A DNA stretch of 64,000 nucleotides from Desulfosudis oleivorans (lineage in GTDB: Bacteria > Desulfobacterota > Desulfobacteria > Desulfobacterales > SURF-7), in the NCBI GenBank assembly GCA_020723305.1, contig DYJC01000001.1, positions 124,001 through 188,000 on the forward strand. Direction: 5' to 3'. Below, in pieces: positions 57,976 through 64,000 of the stretch (the stretch's first letter is position 1; the number at the start of each line of letters is the position of its first letter). The translations under genes and the position numbers were made by a program. The notes beneath the pieces are model-generated. The model had not been told where the DNA came from, ran no database searches, and was given only the letters and a program-made list of their open reading frames with translations.

Positions 57976-58767
57976 CTACCTCCTGCTTCCGGTTTTTCCG
58001 AGTCCTGGCTGATCCAGCAATTTGCATATTCCTTCAAACCATTTTTCAGCCATCTTCTCGGAACCGGATTCGTTTGGATGTGTACCATCAATTGTGTCCA
58101 CAGCCGGGTCAAAGCCGGTTGAAAAATCGATGACCACTACTTCAGAGGAAGATGTCCTCATCTCCTTGGCAACACCATCGATTTCGGCATTCAAAATGGA
58201 AAGTCGGCTGTTCCACAATGGCTTTGCGGTTGGGATGACCTTTGCCAGCAAAATATCGACATCGGGATTGTCCTTCTGCAAAAGAAGAATGACTTCCTTC
58301 AACTCCCCTGCCATCTGCTTTGGGGTCTCATTGGCTCCGGCATCGTTATGCCCCAAATGCAGCAAAACAATATCAGGGGTATAGTTTTTCAACCATTCCG
58401 AAATGCGGCCCTTACCTGTATCCGGATATATTTCTCCCGCTGCCATACCCAGAATCTGATCAGAACGCCATCCCCAATGACCTTCATGATCCGGATCAAA
58501 TTGCTTGCCCTTGTAGGGCGGACAATCCTGGCCAGGTTCTTCATTGACTCGTCTGTTCATGGATCCGATAAAATCAAACTCAACTTTAAGATCCACCAGT
58601 TTTTTCCAAAGGGAGTATCGATATCCGCAGTATTCCCCAACCGAATGGGTAATGGAATCTCCCAGACACAAAATCCGGATCGGTTGATGAATCTTCTTCT
58701 TGTCCGCTTCTGCAGGCTGCACCAGCAGGATGAAAAACAAAACAAAAAAGATAGATTGTTTTTTCAT
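57976..58767 (-). CDS. Secreted SGNH/GDSL hydrolase
   Basis: A 263-residue esterase-type protein with an N-terminal signal peptide (FFVLFFILLVQPAEA). Blocks: GDSITHSVGEY (catalytic Ser), GHWGWRSDQI (Gly block), LHLGHNDAG (Asn block), DGTHPNESG (Asp and His). It resembles carbohydrate acetyl-esterases of the CE3/rhamnogalacturonan type. The ATG overlaps the stop of mpl (ATGA), so it is translated with the cell-wall gene, which hints at an envelope polymer substrate (inference). Confidence 0.88.
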   Translation of the reverse strand: MKKQSIFFVLFFILLVQPAEADKKKIHQPIRILCLGDSITHSVGEYCGYRYSLWKKLVDLKVEFDFIGSMNRRVNEEPGQDCPPYKGKQFDPDHEGHWGWRSDQILGMAAGEIYPDTGKGRISEWLKNYTPDIVLLHLGHNDAGANETPKQMAGELKEVILLLQKDNPDVDILLAKVIPTAKPLWNSRLSILNAEIDGVAKEMRTSSSEVVVIDFSTGFDPAVDTIDGTHPNESGSEKMAEKWFEGICKLLDQPGLGKTGSRR

Positions 58768-60185
58768 AACGCCTCAATAAGCCGTTGATGAATATTATCA
58801 AACCCGCCATTGGACATGACCAGAACTACATCTCCGGAACGAGCTGTTTTTTTCAGAAACCGGATAATTTCGTCTGTGTCCTCAAAATAATAGGCATCCT
58901 TTTTCCGGTCTTTCATGTCCTGCACAAGTTTGATCGATGAAAACCGATTTCCTTCCGGTATTTTTTCAAGAAGCGGCGGTTTCCGGATACAGATCAGGTC
59001 TGCCGGGTCAAAACAGGCTGGATACACATCCTGAAAAATATTTCGCATACTGGTGTTGGTTCTGGGCTCAAATACGGCAATCAAACGGCCTTTTGGATAA
59101 AATGGTTTCACCGCTTTTATGGTTTCCCGGACTGCGGTTGGGTGATGGGCAAAGTCATCCATAACGGTGATCCCGTTTTTCACTCCTCTTACTTCCTGCC
59201 GCCTTTTTACGCTCTCGAAATGATCAAGTGCCTGCTGAATGGTTGAAGGTTCAATCCCCAACCGGTCTGCTGCTGCAATCACGGATAGTACATTTAAGAG
59301 ATTATGTTCTCCCATCAACCGTGTCTGAAAAGTATGATAATGAATTCCGCTCTTCATCACTTCAAATATGCTGTAGGGCGGATCAATTGAAATATTGTCC
59401 AGCCGCCACCCAGAACTTTTCTTTTTTCCATAGGTAAAAACCTTATAATTACGATTCTGAATCAGTTCTTCTATTGCCTCGTCTCCATCGAATGCAATCA
59501 GGGTGCTTTCCTTCGTCAGCTTGGATAAAAAGGCATCAAACACCCCGCGAACATGCGACAAGTCTGTAAAGATGTCGGCATGATCAAACTCCACACTTGT
59601 CAGAATGGCGATATGCGGATCATAGTGAAGAAACTTGGGTCCTTTATCAAAAAATGCCGTATCATACTCATCGCCCTCGATGGAGATATACGGCCCGGTT
59701 CCGATCCGGTAGTTGCTGTGAAAGTTCTTCAAAATGCCGCCGATCATGAATCCTGGATCTAGTCCTGCTTCATGAAGTACCATGGCCATGAAGGAAGAAG
59801 TGGTTGTCTTCCCATGCGTGCCTGTTATTACAACCGGTTTTCTTCCGGCCACCGCAAACCGGTTCACTGCCTGAGGCATGGAGCAATACCACAACCCCAG
59901 CTCATCGGTCTTGACCGCTTCCGGATTATTTTTTGAAATCGCATTCCCGATGACAACAAGATCCGGTCTATAAGACAGATTGTCTGCACTGAATCCGTTA
60001 AAAGTACGTATCCCCTTTTCGACCAGGAAATCACTCATGGGTGGATACATCTTATGATCCGACCCGGTTACTTCATACCCCAGTTCCTTGAGCATACAGG
60101 CCAGAGCTCCCATGGCAGTGCCGCACACAGCAATCAGATGGATGGTCCGGACATGATCCGGAATCCTGTTTTTTTCCAGGTTCAT
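58764..60185 (-). CDS. mpl: UDP-MurNAc:tripeptide ligase Mpl
   Basis: A 473-residue Mur-ligase; AGGGAAG precedes the chosen ATG. N-terminal Rossmann domain (HLIAVCGTAMGALACML), central ATPase with GTHGKTTTSSF and VEFDHADIF, and a C-terminal domain with DDFAHHPTAVRETI. CGTAMGALA distinguishes Mpl from MurC. Mpl attaches recycled murein tripeptide to UDP-N-acetylmuramate in peptidoglycan recycling. It sits between the SGNH hydrolase and two envelope lipoprotein genes. Confidence 0.94.
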   Translation of the reverse strand: MNLEKNRIPDHVRTIHLIAVCGTAMGALACMLKELGYEVTGSDHKMYPPMSDFLVEKGIRTFNGFSADNLSYRPDLVVIGNAISKNNPEAVKTDELGLWYCSMPQAVNRFAVAGRKPVVITGTHGKTTTSSFMAMVLHEAGLDPGFMIGGILKNFHSNYRIGTGPYISIEGDEYDTAFFDKGPKFLHYDPHIAILTSVEFDHADIFTDLSHVRGVFDAFLSKLTKESTLIAFDGDEAIEELIQNRNYKVFTYGKKKSSGWRLDNISIDPPYSIFEVMKSGIHYHTFQTRLMGEHNLLNVLSVIAAADRLGIEPSTIQQALDHFESVKRRQEVRGVKNGITVMDDFAHHPTAVRETIKAVKPFYPKGRLIAVFEPRTNTSMRNIFQDVYPACFDPADLICIRKPPLLEKIPEGNRFSSIKLVQDMKDRKKDAYYFEDTDEIIRFLKKTARSGDVVLVMSNGGFDNIHQRLIEAL

Positions 60186-60201
60186 CGATTCTTCCCTTAT
60201 A

Positions 60202-61494
60202 TCATTTATCCTCAGTATGGATTTCCATTTCCCGCATTCCATTCACGGAAGTGCTTCCACCACTAGCCCGCAGCGAATAAAAAACCTTCTCTCCCCTGGA
60301 AAACCGGATCTCAGGAAGATCAATGGTGTTGCCAAATCCGCCATCCTGGATATTGACTCGCAGTTTATGCGTCCCGGGTTCAAGAAATACCCTGACAAGG
60401 GACAGCTTTGCCGGAAGCGTATCCCATCCCCGGGTATCGGCTTCCTCCATGGCAATAAATGCAAGACGGATCAGAAGCCCGGCAAGCGGATCCTTGTTGT
60501 CCCGTTCAAACCCCCGGATAATCACCTCCTTGGCTGCAATCCGGGCCGCTTCTTTTGCATAAATCAGCTTTGCCCGATCATCCAGGGAGTCATTGGCAAC
60601 AGCAAGCACATCGGTTTCAATAATATTTGATGATTGCGTGGAATTGGAATCCATCACCTCAGGACTGCCGAAGTAGCTTTTCTGTTTCTTGTATCGTGGA
60701 AAGGAGACCCGAACACCAGGAGGCAGGAGTATGTCTCCGGAAACTTTTTGAGGCCCATCGCCCACACTGACAAATAATATCAATTCTGCAGAATTACCAT
60801 TGGCCGCAGGAATCGGTTCCGGCTCTTTTTCATCTTTCCCGGAATGCTCCAGCTCATCCTGAAAACCCAGTATCCGGGAAAGCCTCTGGACATGGGGCTT
60901 TACCAGAGAAGGGTCGGGAATGGTTTCTGCCAGCTTCTTATAAACGATATAAGCGTCATTATATTCCTGAACTACTTCGTAGCAAAGTGCGATCATCGCT
61001 CTTGTAAAATATTCCCGGGAAAGGGCTTCCGGATATTCATCCAGAATTTTCTGGGTCTGCTTTGCCTCTACCAGTGCATCCTCATATTGTTTCAAGAGCA
61101 GATAGTTCATCATGAGATAGGTATGAACCCACAGCCGTTCGGAATACTCCCCCTTATACTCCGTAACCCACTCATTGATGACAAGTGAACCGGCCTGCTG
61201 GCTTACATTAATGACATCCTGTTCCCGAATCAGATCCGCAGCCTGCCTCAACTCCCGGATGCTTTCTTCATATTTTCCAGTATGGTGCAGCAGCAGTCCT
61301 TTTTCCATGAGGTATTCCAGTTCGCTGAGACCGGAACTGTCAGCCTCTTGAATAATTTTCGCAGCTTCCTGGACATTTCCCTGGTGAAAAGCCGTCCTGG
61401 CATCCTTAAGTTTTGCGCCGGCACAACCGGTTGTCAACAGAACTATAAGAAGAAACAGGGATACCCCGAACCGTTTCGGTATCCTTTTTTTCAT
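60202..61494 (-). CDS. COG3014-type envelope lipoprotein with TPR-like repeats
   Basis: A 430-residue lipoprotein: signal FLLIVLLTTGC with lipobox Cys near 24. Residues about 30-220 form TPR-like helical repeats (YEESIRELRQAADLI, YNDAYIVYKKLAET), and the C-terminal half is beta-rich (VRVFLEPGTHKLRVNI). The length and domain order fit COG3014 proteins, which commonly neighbour an LpoB-like gene, as here 7 bp upstream. Precise function is unknown; a scaffold for peptidoglycan synthases is likely (inference). Confidence 0.75.
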   Translation of the reverse strand: MKKRIPKRFGVSLFLLIVLLTTGCAGAKLKDARTAFHQGNVQEAAKIIQEADSSGLSELEYLMEKGLLLHHTGKYEESIRELRQAADLIREQDVINVSQQAGSLVINEWVTEYKGEYSERLWVHTYLMMNYLLLKQYEDALVEAKQTQKILDEYPEALSREYFTRAMIALCYEVVQEYNDAYIVYKKLAETIPDPSLVKPHVQRLSRILGFQDELEHSGKDEKEPEPIPAANGNSAELILFVSVGDGPQKVSGDILLPPGVRVSFPRYKKQKSYFGSPEVMDSNSTQSSNIIETDVLAVANDSLDDRAKLIYAKEAARIAAKEVIIRGFERDNKDPLAGLLIRLAFIAMEEADTRGWDTLPAKLSLVRVFLEPGTHKLRVNIQDGGFGNTIDLPEIRFSRGEKVFYSLRASGGSTSVNGMREMEIHTEDK

Positions 61495-61501
61495 CAAAAC
61501 C

Positions 61502-62119
61502 CTACCATCCGATAAAAGGTTTGGACGCTTCCCTTGTCAGCTCTACACTGTCTGCCCACTCAATCAGGCTGGTTTCAAGATCCGTCAATTCAAGATTCAG
61601 GCTGTAGTAAATATAATTTTTCTTGGTCAGACGGAACTGAGCCCCTTCGCTTTTCTCAATGGATCGCAAGGTTCCGGTCAGCATGTATTTGGCTCCAAGC
61701 TGTCTGGCAAGCTTGACTCTGGATTCTTGGGTTACACGTCCGGTCTCCTGATAATCGGTTTCGCTGATGATGTTTTCACGATTTTCCTTGCTCACAAACC
61801 GGGCTTTGCCTGACTGAAGAATCTCCTTACGGATTTCATCGGATATACCGCTGGTACTGATATGCTCCGACGTCCGGTTGGCAATTCCATAGACAATGAG
61901 AATCGGCCGGTCAGTCGCCCCGCCCAGGGGTGGTTTGGTAGTAAGCGATTCCACGAGGGTTTTCACGATCTTTTTCTTATCCGTGAAATTGTAGGTCTCG
62001 TCATAGTTCAACTCTTCGTCCGGTGATACCGCACGGGTTGAAACCGTACATCCGGCAGCCAGTCCGAGTACACACATCAAAAGAATCATAACAGACAATT
62101 TTTGCATACATTTTTGCAT
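61502..62119 (-). CDS. LpoB-like penicillin-binding-protein activator lipoprotein
   Basis: A 205-residue lipoprotein starting MQKCMQKL, with AGAGGA upstream and lipobox LAAGC near residue 24. The body matches the LpoB/CsgG-like N-terminal fold: VYGIANRTSEHISTSGISDEIRKEIL, ARFVSKENRENI, AKYMLTGTLRSI and WADSVELTREASKPFIGW. In enterobacteria LpoB activates PBP1B from the outer membrane. First gene of the lipoprotein-mpl-SGNH set. Confidence 0.88.
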   Translation of the reverse strand: MQKCMQKLSVMILLMCVLGLAAGCTVSTRAVSPDEELNYDETYNFTDKKKIVKTLVESLTTKPPLGGATDRPILIVYGIANRTSEHISTSGISDEIRKEILQSGKARFVSKENRENIISETDYQETGRVTQESRVKLARQLGAKYMLTGTLRSIEKSEGAQFRLTKKNYIYYSLNLELTDLETSLIEWADSVELTREASKPFIGW

Positions 62120-62230
62120 GATAATTTTTCCTCTGGGTTTAAAAATTAAATTCTGGTACATATCCGTCATAAAATGGGCACACAAATATCACCGTGTAAC
62201 CGCATCTGGAACTTATTCATTTATTTAACA

Positions 62231-62306
62231 AATTCCCCCCTTGAGGGGGGCCTGGGGGGTGTCAATCTTTGTGTTACACCCCCCTACCCCCCTCAAGGGG
62301 GGATTT
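62231..62306. repeat. Inverted pair of G/C-run repeats
   Basis: AATTCCCCCCTTGAGGGGGG plus GGGGGGTGT (62231-62262), inverted at 62276-62306 with few mismatches. The unit is the same as in the two 560-bp repeats (33418-33450 and 34748-34780). Here it forms a large hairpin between the LpoB-like gene (minus) and the Sir2 remnant (plus). Confidence 0.8.
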
Positions 62307-62381
62307 AACAGAATCGAATTCCAAAAGCAGTTGCTCTGACAAATATCAGATTTACCCTTTTTTGAAAAGGATATAAACCAT

Positions 62382-62682
62382 ATGGCATCCAATCCGGTTT
62401 CCACACTGAAAGAGGTTCAATCCCAAAAAGGACATGTTACCATACTGACCGGTGCAGGAATCTCTGCGGAAAGCGGAATCCCAACCTTCCGGGGACCGGA
62501 AGGATACTGGACAATCGGAGCCAGGGAATACCATCCTCAGGAGATAGTGTGGGCAAACCCATCATGATATCAACATTGAAAAAAATCTATTCTCGCAACT
62601 GGCTGAAAAAAGCAATGAAGGCGGATTTATTCAGGAATCGGCTGCTTCTGCCCTTCCCCGGCTGGTCAGGAATCTGTATTGA
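62382..62682 (+). pseudogene. Sir2-type NAD-dependent deacylase remnant
   Basis: Bases 62382-62567 encode the Sir2 N-terminus: [24 protein letters not shown] and YHPQEI, the NAD-binding start of the family (given here as motif), ending in a stop after WANPS. Overlapping it in another frame, 62563-62682 encodes the family C-terminus (DINIEKNLFSQLAEKS, SAASALPRLV). About 130-150 residues between them are missing, including the catalytic His and the zinc cysteines, so it cannot be an active deacylase. Confidence 0.8.
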
Positions 62683-62891
62683 GAAACCAAATCGCCTTCC
62701 GGAGATCTAAACAGGACATTAATTATTCATTTTTTAATTGATTATTCTTTTAAAATAGTATATTAAATAGGACATATATCAGGACATTATAATGATTTTA
62801 AAACTGGACGATGGTTGTTTGTATTTATCACATGTTCAATTAAATTACAGGATGTTGATTCGGTCATTGATCCGGACATCATGGTTGCAGA

Positions 62892-64000
62892 ATGGTTGAA
62901 AGAACAAAAGATCTGTCATTCATCCCCCCGATCCCGGAAAAACGTCTGGGGGAACTTAAAGATCTGGCCCAGGAAGTGATCATTGCTTCGGCAACACTCG
63001 ATGGACGGATTGCCCGTGATACGGCAATGGCGCTTGGAGACCGGCTGCGGTTCCTGAACAGTTACCACTCCAACCTGATTGAGGGGCACAAGACTTCAAT
63101 CTGTGAAATCGAAGCAGCCCTGATGAAAAATTTTTCCGGAGATGAACAGAAGCGATATGCACAGGAGCTTTGTGCAGCGCATGTGAAAACGGAAAGGGAG
63201 CTGATGCAGGAGATTTTCATACGCCCTCCGGAAAATATATGCAGTTTTGATTTTGTTGCTGAAATTCATCGGAAATTTTATGAAAAATTGCCCGAGCATC
63301 ATCAATTTACCCATAGTCAGGGTGGATTTACAGGGTATTCTGTCCTTCCTGGAAAAATGAGGGATGAAAACATCTCCCTGGACGGCGGGATCACAACCCA
63401 TGGCCCGGATCATCAAACCCTCCCGAAAAAATATCAAGAGTTCAGCCAGTTGTATGCCCCAAAAAATTTTCACGGTGATGAACGACTGATTGCGGCTGCT
63501 GCGAGTCATCACCGGCTGGGATGGCTTCATCCATTCCGGGACGGCAATGGCCGTGTGGCCCGGCTGTTTTCCGGTCTGTACCTGGCCTGCATCGGAATCA
63601 ATCAGAACAATCTCTGGTCATTATCCAGAGGTTTTTCCAGAAAAAAACAGTGGTATATGACCAATCTCCAGTCAGCGGATTCCCCCTCAAAAGACCGGAA
63701 GCATTTTGATCCGGATTTTTTTGCAGATTATTGCATCTATTTTCTGGAAGTATGTCTGGATCAGATCCGCTTCATGGATCAACTGCTCGGACTCAATCGT
63801 ATTGACGCAAGGATCGAAGGATACATAAGAGACAGAGATAAAAAAAGAGGGGCAAACAATCCAATCGACCCAAGATCGGGCAAGCTGTTGAAGGCGTTAT
63901 TTCTGCAAGGCAAGATCCCGAGAAGTGAGGTGCAGGCGATCCTGGGAATGGAAAAACAGACAGAAAGGCATGTCCGGCGGATCATCAGCCAGCTTTTTAA
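62892..64000 (+). CDS. Fic-domain protein, partial (runs off right edge)
   Basis: 369 codons from ATG 62892 to the window end without a stop. The Fic core HPFRDGNGRVAR (His213) is complete, so AMP transfer (or related) to a target hydroxyl is possible. Upstream, SNLIEG (Ser60, Glu64, Gly65) matches the (S/T)-x3-E-(G/N) inhibitory helix of class II Fic proteins, which block their own ATP site. The C-terminal part (GKLLKALFLQGKIPRSEVQAILG) begins a helix-turn-helix-like domain typical of Fic proteins with a winged-helix tail. The start has no clear ribosome-binding site. Target unknown. Confidence 0.9.
   Translation, partial: MVERTKDLSFIPPIPEKRLGELKDLAQEVIIASATLDGRIARDTAMALGDRLRFLNSYHSNLIEGHKTSICEIEAALMKNFSGDEQKRYAQELCAAHVKTERELMQEIFIRPPENICSFDFVAEIHRKFYEKLPEHHQFTHSQGGFTGYSVLPGKMRDENISLDGGITTHGPDHQTLPKKYQEFSQLYAPKNFHGDERLIAAAASHHRLGWLHPFRDGNGRVARLFSGLYLACIGINQNNLWSLSRGFSRKKQWYMTNLQSADSPSKDRKHFDPDFFADYCIYFLEVCLDQIRFMDQLLGLNRIDARIEGYIRDRDKKRGANNPIDPRSGKLLKALFLQGKIPRSEVQAILGMEKQTERHVRRIISQLF

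Noticed and set aside
62792-62899. A 35-codon frame overlapping the fic start, with AGGA 7 nt upstream; possible FicA-like small partner
   Set aside because: No recognisable family motif, and the Fic protein already carries its own inhibitory helix; too short to support.

Overview
The window reads as chromosomal DNA of an anaerobic Desulfobacterota-type bacterium (sulfate-reducer-like). This is an inference from gene content: paired acyl-CoA dehydrogenases, a tungsten aldehyde:ferredoxin oxidoreductase beside an Fe-alcohol dehydrogenase, a molybdenum hydroxylase whose FAD subunit carries a glutamate-synthase-like module, an archaeal-type membrane LonB, iron-sulfur flavoproteins, a PEP-CTERM-type surface protein and a chemoreceptor with paired CZB domains. 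No rRNA, tRNA, CRISPR array or intact transposase was found.

Layout. 1-2750: ADP-forming acyl-CoA synthetase (cut by the left edge), CBS protein and UspA, all on the minus strand. 3139-7273: plus-strand operon of two acyl-CoA dehydrogenases, the second lacking the usual catalytic Glu, and an unknown internally duplicated protein. 7270-14412: minus-strand chemotaxis operon cheW-mcp-cheA-cheY-cheR-cheB. 14705-19650: PEP-CTERM protein, FAD oxidoreductase, a broken propionate CoA-transferase-like gene and an Fe-S flavoprotein. 19634-24882: three-subunit molybdenum hydroxylase operon. 24964-33296: miaB, uppP, type II NADH dehydrogenase and a 1495-residue Lhr-type helicase, with a REP/BIME element.

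33300-42180 is an AT-rich accessory island. Two copies of a 560-bp direct repeat bracket a BrnT/BrnA toxin-antitoxin pair. They are followed by a two-gene module of a 1460-residue protein (LSm-like barrel, TPR-like helices, cold-shock-like domain, STAND-type ATPase) and a 509-residue ATPase with a C-terminal Swt1-type HEPN domain, and then by a VapC/Phd-type pair. The two-gene module is the best candidate here for an undescribed defence (abortive-infection-like) system: ATPase and RNA-binding-like parts in one protein, a predicted ribonuclease in its partner, a perfect palindrome upstream, and toxin-antitoxin neighbours on both sides.

42198-64000 returns to metabolic and housekeeping genes: a flavodoxin-fold protein, AOR plus alcohol dehydrogenase, a TetR/alkyl-sulfatase/SCP2-like set, an NtrC-family regulator, an operon of a zinc-ribbon protein, an unknown protein and LonB, a cold-shock protein with a terminator, UspA, an SGNH hydrolase and a cell-wall set (mpl, COG3014 lipoprotein, LpoB-like lipoprotein). 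A Fic protein is cut by the right edge. Three genes (CoA-transferase, SMP-30-like beta-propeller, Sir2) share one kind of damage: both ends survive but the middle is deleted and the frame is broken.
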